Source of the DNA: Lachnospiraceae bacterium
GTDB lineage: Bacteria > Bacillota > Clostridia > Lachnospirales > Lachnospiraceae
DNA length: 64,000 nucleotides
NCBI GenBank assembly: GCA_910574805.1
Contig: CAJTCV010000016.1
Span: 32,688-96,687, forward strand
Direction of reading: 5' to 3'
Shown here: one piece after another, positions 1 to 7,752 of the stretch
Numbering within the stretch: the stretch's first letter is position 1
Layout: the number at the start of each line of letters is the position of its first letter
Notes under the pieces: generated by a model
Databases searched by the model: none
The model's input: only the letters and a program-made list of their open reading frames with translations
Told to the model about the DNA's origin: nothing
Program-made: the position numbers and the translations under genes

Positions 1-281
1 TCATCCGGCATATTAACATCGCCGCCTACCTGCGTACCTGCCCCGGCGTCCTCTGCAGCCGCCTCTGCTCCGGCTCCACCGGCTCCGGCGTCCGCAGCTG
101 CGCCCGCTCCGGCTCCACCGGCTCCCGCAGCGCCGCCCGCTCCGGCTCCACCGGCTCCGGCATCCGCCGCTCCCGCGCCGCCCGCAGCTTCTCCGGCCGT
201 TCCGGTCCCTGCGCCCGTCCCACCGCCGGGAGCGGGCGCAGGCGTCTCCTCACCGGTTCCGCCGCCGCCTCCGCCGGACGG
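1..281 (-). repeat. Gly/Ala-rich low-complexity coding repeat
   Basis: Degenerate tandem GGCTCCGGC/CCGGCTCC units on the plus strand encode an Ala-Gly-rich linker (repeats of AGAGGAGAG type) in the MucBP-like protein. The G+C content is far above the window average. It is likely an extended stalk or wall-spanning linker, and is prone to length variation. Confidence 0.7.
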
Positions 282-878
282 CCCTGCAATCCGTTCATAT
301 TCAAAGGTGAATACATTTTCTTCCGTATTGGCAGACAGGGTCTTGACCATATTCAGGACCCGCGGCTGATAACCGTCGATATAACGCGAGGATACATACT
401 GCCGCTCTCCGATATTTCCGTAATACGTATCGCTCTCCATCAGCGTCCTGCCGTCTCCGTCCACATAATGCACGGTATACGCCGCCATATTGCCCCGGAT
501 CCCGTAAGCCATCACATAATCCCGGTCGCTGGCCACGCGGAAAGTCGGCGCTTCCGCCTCTGAATTATCCCGGCCCGACCGCCGCACGCCCCGGACATAA
601 TACCGTTCGTCCGTCACCTCCGCCGCTGCCTGCGGCCTGATATATACCGTATCTCCGTACTTCAGCCCCTCAATCACAAGATATCCGTCTGTGAAAGAGA
701 CCCCTGCAGATTCTGATGAGACGTCGACCCCGCCCCCCAGAAGCCTGCCCTGATTTCCCGCATACAGCCGCACTGTATACGTATATTCCTCTTCTGCCGC
801 AGATACGGTCAGACCATTCAGCATGACCATGAAAGCCAGGACCAGAAAGCAGATACCCTTGTTCTTCAACCACCTCAT
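1..878 (-). CDS. secreted MucBP-like surface protein, 3' end outside window
   Basis: Reading leftwards from an ATG that overlaps the stop of the preceding gene (ATGA), 292 codons are visible and the frame is still open at the window edge. Residues 1-28 form a signal peptide ending near VSAAEE. Residues about 133-195 (start AAYTVHYVD, with NIGERQY and DGYQPRVL) look like a MucBP-type repeat, a mucin/carbohydrate adhesion fold. From residue 200 the chain becomes a Gly/Ala/Pro linker. As last visible gene of the pilus operon it is probably a cell-surface adhesin or stalked protein; any C-terminal anchor would lie outside the window. Family assignment is by motif only. Confidence 0.75.
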   Translation of the reverse strand, partial: MRWLKNKGICFLVLAFMVMLNGLTVSAAEEEYTYTVRLYAGNQGRLLGGGVDVSSESAGVSFTDGYLVIEGLKYGDTVYIRPQAAAEVTDERYYVRGVRRSGRDNSEAEAPTFRVASDRDYVMAYGIRGNMAAYTVHYVDGDGRTLMESDTYYGNIGERQYVSSRYIDGYQPRVLNMVKTLSANTEENVFTFEYERIAGPSGGGGGGTGEETPAPAPGGGTGAGTGTAGEAAGGAGAADAGAGGAGAGGAAGAGGAGAGAAADAGAGGAGAEAAAEDAGAGTQVGGDVNMPD

Positions 879-1696
879 GCCGTCCCTCTCCCTTCCCCGT
901 CTTTACGCGCCTTCTCTTCTTCCTTCTGCCGGCCAAGCATCCAGATTCCCATGAGCAGGAGCGCCGAACCTGATCCGAACATCAGCAGCAGATACCGCAT
1001 GATCTGCGAATCATCGTTCGTCTGTACTACTCCGGTCCTTCTGAGACTCTGCTCATTTGCCGGTTCCCCGGGTTCCTGCGGATCCTGGCCCCCGCCTCCC
1101 GGTCTGCGGGGCGTCGTACCGGAAGTCACCAGCTCTGTGGCAAAATCCATCTGCAGCCTCGCCAGGGTATTCTGGTAATCATTGACCAGCGTCTCCCCGT
1201 CCAGCGCCACCTTCAGCTTCACCGTACCGGAATCGCCGTCTCCCATCCGGTCCAGATAGAAATAATCCTTCAGCGTCGTCGTGGCTCCGTGCAGGCCTAC
1301 GCCGCCGATCCTTCCCTCTCCGCCGAACTTCTCACTGGAGTACAGCGTCGTCGTCGTCCCGGAGATGTCCGTATAGGTCAGCAGGTAATCGTATGCGCCG
1401 CCTGCCGCATCCCCGGCGTCCTCCAGAGATTCCAGCACCTCATTCTTCATATACCAGTCCGCCTGACCGTCGAACACATTTTTGATCGTAACCGTCAGCT
1501 CCACCGAATCTCCCGGCTGCATGGCATTGACCTCGTCGCTCATTTTGCCCGATGTAAAATTACTGTCCATGCTTTTGCCGTTGAATGTTACCTGCCATCC
1601 CGACGCCCCCTGCCGGTCCTCCGCCCTGGCAGGAAAAGAAGGCACAAGAAGCAGAGCCGCCGCTGCCAGGCATAACACCTTTGATCTACTCTTCAT
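875..1696 (-). CDS. membrane-tethered pilus-operon protein with LRRTG motif
   Basis: 273 residues. Signal peptide about 1-25 (cut near ARAED), a predicted beta-rich ectodomain, a Pro/Gly linker around 195-212, then LRRTG at 218-222, a hydrophobic helix about 231-251 and a basic/charged tail. The tail has the architecture of a sortase sorting signal, but with Arg where LPXTG has Pro. Its stop overlaps the next ATG by 4 nt, so it is translationally coupled to the MucBP-like gene. The ectodomain (DSVELTVTIKN, DWYMKNEVL) resembles the secreted proteins that accompany SipW/TasA-like genes. Function is not known; a minor pilus or matrix component is an inference. Confidence 0.75.
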   Translation of the reverse strand: MKSRSKVLCLAAAALLLVPSFPARAEDRQGASGWQVTFNGKSMDSNFTSGKMSDEVNAMQPGDSVELTVTIKNVFDGQADWYMKNEVLESLEDAGDAAGGAYDYLLTYTDISGTTTTLYSSEKFGGEGRIGGVGLHGATTTLKDYFYLDRMGDGDSGTVKLKVALDGETLVNDYQNTLARLQMDFATELVTSGTTPRRPGGGGQDPQEPGEPANEQSLRRTGVVQTNDDSQIMRYLLLMFGSGSALLLMGIWMLGRQKEEEKARKDGEGRGTA

Positions 1697-1712
1697 CCGT
1701 TTTCCGCCTCCT

Positions 1713-2441
1713 CTACAGAATGCCCAGGCTGGATGCCTCTACGCCCCATGCGCTCCGGATCGCATCCTCGGCATTATGAGTCTGTACCGCATCCACTTCC
1801 ACATCCACATGAAATTCCACGCCGTCATATTTATAAGTCGTTGTGATCGTATTGCCGTTCTGCTCCACCTTTGCCTCGGAAGCCACCTGACCGTCAATCC
1901 GGATCGTATCCGCAAAGCATTCCGTCTCCTGTCCCGCAGGAAGGATCCCGCGGTAGAACAGCTCCACACATTCTGCCGTCTCATCGGGATTCTTCACCCA
2001 TGCTCCCTCATTGACCAGATTCAGATCGATGAGGTCCGGAGAGAGCGTCGTCAGCTTCCGGTCGTCCTTCGTCCAGTAGCGGTAGATCCGCACCCGGACA
2101 TATTCATCGATGGAACCGCTGTTGCGGACACTGAGCACCTCTTCATATTCCTTATTCAGCGCCAGCTTCTCCTCAGGCTCCAGCATATCCAGAAGCAGCG
2201 CACCGCTTACCGATCCCTCTCCCTGATTCGTCGTCATCTGCCACTCGTTCTTCTGGTAATCCCGGCAGCTCACTACTTCGCCGTTTTCCAGCAGGCTGAC
2301 CCCGATCTGAGACACGGTAATCTCAGCTACATAGTTCTCACTGTAATAAGTCAGCGCCGCCCGCGTGCTCCCTACCGTACTTCCCAGAAGCAGAAGCATC
2401 GCCGCTGCCAGCAGCAGATAAATCCCCTTTTTCTTACCCAT
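1713..2441 (-). CDS. SipW-dependent-type secreted protein
   Basis: 242 residues from the ATG preceded by GGAGAGGAGG; an earlier in-frame ATG lies upstream but that Shine-Dalgarno favours this one. The start overlaps the preceding stop by 8 nt. Residues 1-29 are a signal peptide of the SipW-dependent kind (GSTRAALTYYSENY). The rest is a beta-rich domain of the TasA/camelysin type, with no membrane anchor. In relatives such proteins form matrix fibres. Here it sits in a sortase pilus operon beside a second SipW-type protein, suggesting a second fibre or pilus-associated layer. No catalytic residues are visible. Confidence 0.75.
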   Translation of the reverse strand: MGKKKGIYLLLAAAMLLLLGSTVGSTRAALTYYSENYVAEITVSQIGVSLLENGEVVSCRDYQKNEWQMTTNQGEGSVSGALLLDMLEPEEKLALNKEYEEVLSVRNSGSIDEYVRVRIYRYWTKDDRKLTTLSPDLIDLNLVNEGAWVKNPDETAECVELFYRGILPAGQETECFADTIRIDGQVASEAKVEQNGNTITTTYKYDGVEFHVDVEVDAVQTHNAEDAIRSAWGVEASSLGIL

Positions 2442-2967
2442 TCCTGTCAGCCTCCTCTCCATAATCCGTATAGACGGTCGTCCAGTCGGCCACAGGGTTG
2501 CCGGCCTCGTCGTAGACCACCGGCGTACATTCCTGGATCACCACCACATTAAAGCTGTCCCGATCAAAATCCTCCGGGAGATCCCCGATTTTCACATCCA
2601 GGATTCCCGTACTCTGACCTGCCGGAAGGATCGGCCCGTAATACCAGTAGCCCCCTTCTCCCTCTGTCCAGAGACCGCCCCCATCGTGATATGTCACGTT
2701 CAGCTCCCCGCTGTGAAATACCTTCACCCGGACGAAACAGTCATTGATCTGAGAGACATTGGTAACCGAGACATGCTTGGTCATGCTGCTCACATCCTCA
2801 TGGATCTCTGTCTGAGAACCCATGTTCACCACATGGCTGCCCCCGGCGGACACGTAGGTGGTAAAATACGCCAACGCGCCTTTTGGCGACGATACCGCCA
2901 GAAGGCCAAGAGCCGCGGCAGACATTACGGCTGCCCAACTGCCATATCTTCTCTTCTTCATCTCCAT
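2434..2967 (-). CDS. SipW-dependent-type secreted protein (TasA/camelysin-like)
   Basis: 177 residues. The N-terminus carries a long hydrophobic signal ending GALAYFTTYVSAGG, the hallmark AYF(T/D) pattern of SipW-type signal peptides. The mature part is beta-rich (SVTNVSQINDCFVRVKVF, then a WYYGPILPAGQST stretch). No anchor or sorting motif is seen. It is 18 bp downstream of the fimbrial-like gene and overlaps the next SipW-type gene, so all belong to one transcript. The likely role is a secreted fibre or matrix subunit, processed by a signal peptidase; the only one in this operon is of the Ser-Lys type. Confidence 0.75.
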   Translation of the reverse strand: MEMKKRRYGSWAAVMSAAALGLLAVSSPKGALAYFTTYVSAGGSHVVNMGSQTEIHEDVSSMTKHVSVTNVSQINDCFVRVKVFHSGELNVTYHDGGGLWTEGEGGYWYYGPILPAGQSTGILDVKIGDLPEDFDRDSFNVVVIQECTPVVYDEAGNPVADWTTVYTDYGEEADRNG

Positions 2968-2985
2968 CTTCGCCGCAGCTCCTTT

Positions 2986-4050
2986 CTATTCCTCCGGCGG
3001 AGTCGTGGGATTCTCCCAGGTCCATCCGCCGGCTCCGTCTGATTCAAAATGATTGGTCACGCCGTAGCCGCCCCGATTGCCGCCGTCGTAGCGGTTTTCA
3101 AAAGTCACGGAAGCTTCGGAAGCATTTTCCACCCGGTCAAGAACCGCCGCATCCGACCAGATCAGCGCCGTGTCCTCTGCCGCTCCGACGATCTCGTAGC
3201 TGGCTCCGGAATAGACCTCCGTCACCGTCACGGTCAGTCCCGCCGGGATATGCTCCAGCGTAATGGTATTGCTCCCGGCAGCGGTGTAGGTCATGCTCTC
3301 CACCTCTTCGTACCGGACCACCTGATCCTGATCCACGCCCACCACATGGAACACAAAGGTGGTCGGTCCCAGCGTCTCATTATAATTCTGCAGAATCTTC
3401 GTAATACGCAGCCTGCCGAACTGCGGCTCTGCTTCCGGTTTCAGACCAATGGTCGTATCATAGTCCCATTCGTCGCTTCCGCTGCCGGTCAGCGCATACT
3501 CACTGCTGGGCAGTGCGGTCAGATACGGAGCAAACGTATACCGAACCGTATACTCCGGATTATACGCCGCATCCGGAACCACCAGATACAGGCCGGGCGT
3601 CAGATCCCCGACCATCCCCTCTGCACTCCCTGTTCCGGAGGTATTTTCCACCAGCGTACTGCCCGCAGCCGTAAGCGGCGGCGATGCCTGCTCCACGATC
3701 CCGGCTGCTTCCCCGGCCAGCTCCTGCCAGACAGCTGCCATGGCACTGTGATCAGAAGTGATCCCGTCCAGTTTCACAGACGCAAACGCCCCCACCGGCG
3801 TATAGTTCTGACCGGTAACATCCACATCTGCCACCCGGTATACGGATACCGGGATCGTCATTCGGTTAAAATCCTCCAGATACTCACTGTCGCTTCCGCC
3901 GACTCCCACAGACACCGTAAGACTGCAGTCGTCCCGTCCGGTCTCGATCCCCACAGCCGCCTGTGTCTTCATCAGGCTTAAGCCCGGCAGCGTCAGCACC
4001 GCTGCCAGCGCCAGTGCGCATCCTCTTCTTACCTTTCTACTCAGCTCCAA
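2986..4050 (-). CDS. fimbrial-type ancillary protein with pilin-like domains
   Basis: 354 residues. Signal peptide about 1-32 (cut near TQAAVG). Residues 35-200 resemble N-terminal pilin domains with a YLEDFNRMTIPVSVYRVAD opening and DLTPGLYLVVPDA, typical of isopeptide-forming fimbrial proteins. Residues about 208-325 form a second domain starting GRLRITKILQN, with TFVFHVVG and the PAGLTVTVTE motif (E-box-like) of FctA/Spy0128-like pilins. Unlike the major pilin it ends in WENPTTPPEE with no LPXTG or membrane helix. It may therefore be secreted free, be non-covalently attached, or have lost its anchor. It lies 12 bp after the second sortase gene. Confidence 0.75.
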   Translation of the reverse strand: MELSRKVRRGCALALAAVLTLPGLSLMKTQAAVGIETGRDDCSLTVSVGVGGSDSEYLEDFNRMTIPVSVYRVADVDVTGQNYTPVGAFASVKLDGITSDHSAMAAVWQELAGEAAGIVEQASPPLTAAGSTLVENTSGTGSAEGMVGDLTPGLYLVVPDAAYNPEYTVRYTFAPYLTALPSSEYALTGSGSDEWDYDTTIGLKPEAEPQFGRLRITKILQNYNETLGPTTFVFHVVGVDQDQVVRYEEVESMTYTAAGSNTITLEHIPAGLTVTVTEVYSGASYEIVGAAEDTALIWSDAAVLDRVENASEASVTFENRYDGGNRGGYGVTNHFESDGAGGWTWENPTTPPEE

Positions 4051-4062
4051 CTCTTTCCCTCC

Positions 4063-4938
4063 TTACGGTCCTTCTGTTTGTTTTCCGGGCCTGACTCTCA
4101 TGACACGGCGCATGAGCAGGATCACCAGCGCCGTCACGCCAAGACCCAGCAAAAGATACAGCATATAATAGTTCTGGATCGCCTGTACCATGGATTCCAC
4201 CGGCGTGGATTCCAGCTCTCCATCGTAGGGGATCCGATGCCCCCGCACCAGCAGCCGGTGACTGTTCACTCCATAAGGCGTACAGGTAAACAGGGTCACA
4301 TAATCCTGGCCTTCCTCCACCTTCAGCGCTTCCTCCAGGGCATCATAGTCCTCTTTGTCAACCATGGGAAGAACCCGGTCCACCTCATACGCCAGATCCT
4401 CATTCAGGATATGCAGGTAGAACCGGTCTCCCCTTCCCAGCTGATCAATATCTGTAAAAAGCTTTGCACTGGGCAGCCCCCTGTGGGCGGACAGGACGCT
4501 GTGGTTGCCCTCGCCTCCGATGGGGAGCTTCGTCCCGTTCAGATGCCCCACGCCGGTGTCCAGCACTTCGTCCGACGTCCCATGATAGATGGACAGTTTG
4601 ATATTAATCTTCGGAATGGACAGATAGCCCATGATCCCGTTGCCGGTAACATTCAGTACCTTCCAGTATTCTGTCTCACGGATGTTCTCCGCCTCATCAA
4701 TGCCGAACACGTCCGAGAGGATACTGTTCTGTTCAAATGTCCCGTTATAGCTTCTGGCCTCCTCCCAGACCTTCTCAAAATCTTCCTCCTTCAGCGGACT
4801 GACCGCCGTCTCATAATCAGAAATAAGTCTGGACTGACGGTACGTATTCCACTGGTCCGATACGGTCGGATAGGCGAGAATCCCGAAACCGGCGAGAAAC
4901 AAAAGGCCGAACAGCAGATTCAGTATAGTCCTTTTCAT
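4063..4938 (-). CDS. srtC: class C sortase (second copy)
   Basis: 291 residues. N-terminal membrane helix 5-23, sortase barrel about 95-235, C-terminal membrane helix about 257-277. Catalytic His152 (LSAHRG), Cys219 in TLFTCTPYG and the conserved Arg of NSHRLLVRG are present. Both ends are membrane embedded and the TLxTC context is that of pilin-polymerising class C enzymes. DVF near residue 76 could be the D-x-F lid motif. The start overlaps the stop of the first sortase gene by 4 nt. Probably polymerises or attaches the pilins encoded in this operon through LPSTG-type signals. Confidence 0.93.
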   Translation of the reverse strand: MKRTILNLLFGLLFLAGFGILAYPTVSDQWNTYRQSRLISDYETAVSPLKEEDFEKVWEEARSYNGTFEQNSILSDVFGIDEAENIRETEYWKVLNVTGNGIMGYLSIPKINIKLSIYHGTSDEVLDTGVGHLNGTKLPIGGEGNHSVLSAHRGLPSAKLFTDIDQLGRGDRFYLHILNEDLAYEVDRVLPMVDKEDYDALEEALKVEEGQDYVTLFTCTPYGVNSHRLLVRGHRIPYDGELESTPVESMVQAIQNYYMLYLLLGLGVTALVILLMRRVMRVRPGKQTEGP

Positions 4939-5852
4939 ATATCCTGCCCTTCTCCTGTTTCCTTTTCCGGTCCGTCGCCTGCGGACACGGTATCTGCAGC
5001 TCTCCGGCTCCTTCTGTCATACAGATACAGGCCGACGGTAAATACACCTGTGACCCCAAGTCCCACGATGACCCACAGCAGATAATTGGTGTGAAGACTG
5101 GGTCCCGTATAGCTGGAGGCCGCCACTGCTTCGTCCTCCACCTCTTCATAGGGTACCCGGTATCCCCGGACCAGCAGACGGTGGCTGTTCACCCCGTAGG
5201 GCGTACAGGTGAGAAGGGTCACCAGATCTTTGCCGTCTTCCGCTGCCAGTGCACTGGTGTCCTCCGGCTCCACCACGGAAATCTGATCCACCCGGTAGCA
5301 GAGTACATCATCCAGTATATATAATAAGAAGCAATCCCCTTCCTCCAGCCGGTCCAGGTCCGTGAACAGCGCTGCGCTGGGCAGGCCCCGGTGGGCGGAG
5401 ATCACGGCATGAGTCCCTTCACCCCCCACCGGGAGGGAGCTCCCCTCCAGATGCCCCGCCGCCGTCAGCAGGACTTCCTCATCGGTAGTATGGAAGACCG
5501 GTATCTTCACATTGATCTTCGGTATCTGCACATAGCCCATCATGCCGTCCCCGGCCAGGTTCAGGCAGGACATATACTCCTCGTCCGCCTCCTCAGACTC
5601 CCCGGCATTGGCGAAGGAATCCGGAAGGATGTAAGGCTTCAGGGCCTCATTATAGAAAAACGCCCGGGTCTCTTCCTCATTGTAATCGATGGCTCCTGCT
5701 TCCGTCCGCAGGGCAACCGTCTCATCATAGCTGGAGATCAGTCTGGACTGTCGATAGTTATTCCACTCGTTGGATACAAGCGGATACAGCAGCAGGGACA
5801 GACCAGCTGAAAACAGGGCTGGAAATATAAGAATGGTAAGTTTTTTCTTCAT
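4935..5852 (-). CDS. srtC: class C sortase (first copy)
   Basis: 305 residues, same layout as its downstream neighbour: helix 6-23, catalytic His154 (ISAHRG), Cys216 in TLLTCTPYG, Arg in NSHRLLVRG, and a C-terminal helix about 255-280. A lid-like DSF occurs near residue 78. The two sortases share many blocks (QSRLISxYxTxV at the start, PKINVK/PKINIK, SAHRGLPSA) but are clearly diverged, so probably a tandem duplication with specialisation, for example one building the shaft and one adding the tip or base. It follows the major pilin after a 136-bp gap holding a strong hairpin. Confidence 0.93.
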   Translation of the reverse strand: MKKKLTILIFPALFSAGLSLLLYPLVSNEWNNYRQSRLISSYDETVALRTEAGAIDYNEEETRAFFYNEALKPYILPDSFANAGESEEADEEYMSCLNLAGDGMMGYVQIPKINVKIPVFHTTDEEVLLTAAGHLEGSSLPVGGEGTHAVISAHRGLPSAALFTDLDRLEEGDCFLLYILDDVLCYRVDQISVVEPEDTSALAAEDGKDLVTLLTCTPYGVNSHRLLVRGYRVPYEEVEDEAVAASSYTGPSLHTNYLLWVIVGLGVTGVFTVGLYLYDRRSRRAADTVSAGDGPEKETGEGQDI

Positions 5853-5899
5853 CTGGGCTCTCCTTGCTGTTGAATGGATTTCGATCTTTTCGTTACAGA

Positions 5900-5927
5900 C
5901 GCCGGGACGGGCAGTCCCGCCCCGGCG
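5900..5927 (-). other. strong GC hairpin between pilin and sortases
   Basis: A 12-bp stem with one mismatch (CGCCGGGACGGG against CCCGCCCCGGCG) and a 4-nt loop lies in the gap between the major pilin and the sortases. No U-run follows in either direction, so it is not a standard intrinsic terminator. It could protect the pilin mRNA 3' end after processing, or lower read-through, making more shaft pilin than sortase. Function is inferred. Confidence 0.6.
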
Positions 5928-5988
5928 CTTCTGCAGAACAGATCCGGTTCCGCAGAAATTCTGTCTTATGTAAGTACTGTCACATCAT

Positions 5989-7614
5989 TTATTTTGCCGT
6001 TTTTCTGCGGCTTGCAAAATACAGGCCTGCTGCAATGATCATGATTGCGCATCCGCCGATGGTGAAGATCGTCGTACCGATACCGCCGGTGGAGGGAAGG
6101 GAGGACAGTCTGGTGTTCTGAATATTGATTGGAGTTCCACTGAAAATCGTGTTTCCATACGCATCATTTACCTGTTCTCCATACTTCACTTCATAAGTTC
6201 CAGTTTTCGCAGGTGTTTCATTACTGGTAATCGTCACTTTATAGGTAATCTCTTCTCCAGCATACGTATCCGGCTTCGTATATTCAAATTCAATCTTGTA
6301 AACCGTATCATTGATGGTATATCCTGTCGGCGCCGCTGTCTCCTTCAGGTAATATGTCTTGTCTCCGTCCAGACCTTTGAACCTGATCTCGCCGTCGGCT
6401 GTTGTTGTATACGGGTCACCTACGGCACTAACCTGTTTGGTATCATTTTCTGCCCATACAATCTCATCGTCACCATCTGTATCTTCCTCGTATAAGGTAA
6501 AGACCGCATCCGGCAATTTGGCATCTGCATCATCCACCTTGAAGAGCTCTCCATGCAGTGCAAAGGTAAATACATACTCTTTGTCTTCTTTGGTATCTGT
6601 TTCAGTAGGTGTTCTTGAATAGTCCAGGCTGGCCTTGTTCTCGCCCACCTGTTTTACCGCATCGTCTGTGACGGTTGCGCTGTATTTCACAGTAACTGCA
6701 CGCTCATTTACCTCTGCACTTGCAAGACCTGTAAGGTACGCCGGAGCAAAAGTGATCTGGAAAGAGGGTTTCCCATCCTGCGGTGTCCATGTAACCTTAT
6801 AAGTATTATCGCCCGCAGTAACAGTCTTTCCGCCAACAGTCACTACCGGAGCTGTCGGGGTGGCATCTCCCGGATCAGCTTTTACGTAAGCAAGACCATT
6901 TACAATTTCGTCCTTGATAACAAATGTCGGATTCTTATAATAGTTTGCATCGTAAGATGGAATGTTTGTGGTAATTGTGAAAGAAACGGTATCTCCCACG
7001 CTTACTTCGGTATCCGTATTACGGTTATCCAGGTCCTTGTCAAGCGTAATCGTACTGGATTTTGCAAAAGCGCCTGTTTCCTCCAGTGTCCAGTTAGTAT
7101 CTGCATCAATCGTACCAGACTCCACATCATTCATGTTTCCGCTGCCATTTACGCTGTAAAATACACTGGCAATCATCGGGTTATAGATCTTCGTCGAATT
7201 ATTTCCTGGCGGTGTAACCAGAATCATCCATGTACCAACTTCCAGAGGAGTAGCCGGCGTATAGTTTTCTTTCTCCGTTAAATCTTTGGGGTCTGCAGCC
7301 AGTTGGGTTATCAGATCATCTGTCAATCCCTCAACCACAGCACCCTCTCCGGTCTTGGAAAATACTACCTTTTCGCCGGCCTTCTCAGTTCCGGGCGCCC
7401 ATACATAGTGGGTAAAATTCTTACCGTCCAGTCCGTAAGCCGCATCAATAATCTGATATGCCTTATAAGTTGCCCCTTCTTCCACATTGTTAATCGTTAC
7501 TGTCTTAGCGTCCTTTTCATCCGGCACTTTGTCTGCCGCAAACGTCGTCACCGACATCCCCAGTACCATTGCCATAGCCAGCGCCATGGCCAGAATCTTT
7601 TTCATTTTTTTCAT
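5989..7614 (-). CDS. major pilin, isopeptide-forming LPSTG protein
   Basis: 541 residues from the ATG preceded by AAAGGGAAAGAAGAC; a longer in-frame start upstream lacks this signal. Signal peptide 1-26 (cut after TTFAA). N-terminal fimbrial domain with VTINNVEEGATYKAYQI, central isopeptide-type domains (SSTITLDKDLDNRNTDTEVSVGD, where the Lys could form isopeptide bonds), a C-terminal SpaA/Cna-B-like domain with the E-box YYLKETAAPTGY, then LPSTGG, a hydrophobic helix and RRKTAK. This is the expected layout of a class C sortase backbone pilin. It stands between the large adhesin and the two sortases. Confidence 0.92.
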   Translation of the reverse strand: MKKMKKILAMALAMAMVLGMSVTTFAADKVPDEKDAKTVTINNVEEGATYKAYQIIDAAYGLDGKNFTHYVWAPGTEKAGEKVVFSKTGEGAVVEGLTDDLITQLAADPKDLTEKENYTPATPLEVGTWMILVTPPGNNSTKIYNPMIASVFYSVNGSGNMNDVESGTIDADTNWTLEETGAFAKSSTITLDKDLDNRNTDTEVSVGDTVSFTITTNIPSYDANYYKNPTFVIKDEIVNGLAYVKADPGDATPTAPVVTVGGKTVTAGDNTYKVTWTPQDGKPSFQITFAPAYLTGLASAEVNERAVTVKYSATVTDDAVKQVGENKASLDYSRTPTETDTKEDKEYVFTFALHGELFKVDDADAKLPDAVFTLYEEDTDGDDEIVWAENDTKQVSAVGDPYTTTADGEIRFKGLDGDKTYYLKETAAPTGYTINDTVYKIEFEYTKPDTYAGEEITYKVTITSNETPAKTGTYEVKYGEQVNDAYGNTIFSGTPINIQNTRLSSLPSTGGIGTTIFTIGGCAIMIIAAGLYFASRRKTAK

Positions 7615-7688
7615 GTCTTCTTTCCCTTTCTTTTTGAAATTTTTGATCTTGCTCGAATACTTGCTGCTTTTTCTATTCTGTTCATAGA

Positions 7689-7711
7689 TCAGCGGTTCAG
7701 AAAGCCGCTGA
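7689..7711 (-). other. hairpin between adhesin and pilin genes
   Basis: A 7-bp stem TCAGCGG/CCGCTGA with a 9-nt loop lies about 75 nt upstream of the major pilin start. No U-run follows it. It might be a processing or stabilising element that lets the pilin be expressed more strongly than the adhesin upstream; this is inference only. Confidence 0.35.
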
Positions 7712-7752
7712 ACCATTCATCACCTCCCCTGCTGCTCTGGATCCGGCGAAGG

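Noticed and set aside
45-285. Tandem repeats that could suggest a CRISPR-like array
   Set aside because: Units are short, continuous, in frame and encode a Gly/Ala linker; there are no spacers and no cas genes in the window.
26-316. Pro/Arg/Glu-rich plus-strand frame at the left edge
   Set aside because: It is the complement of the Gly/Ala linker repeat of the MucBP-like protein, which has a signal peptide and an operon position.
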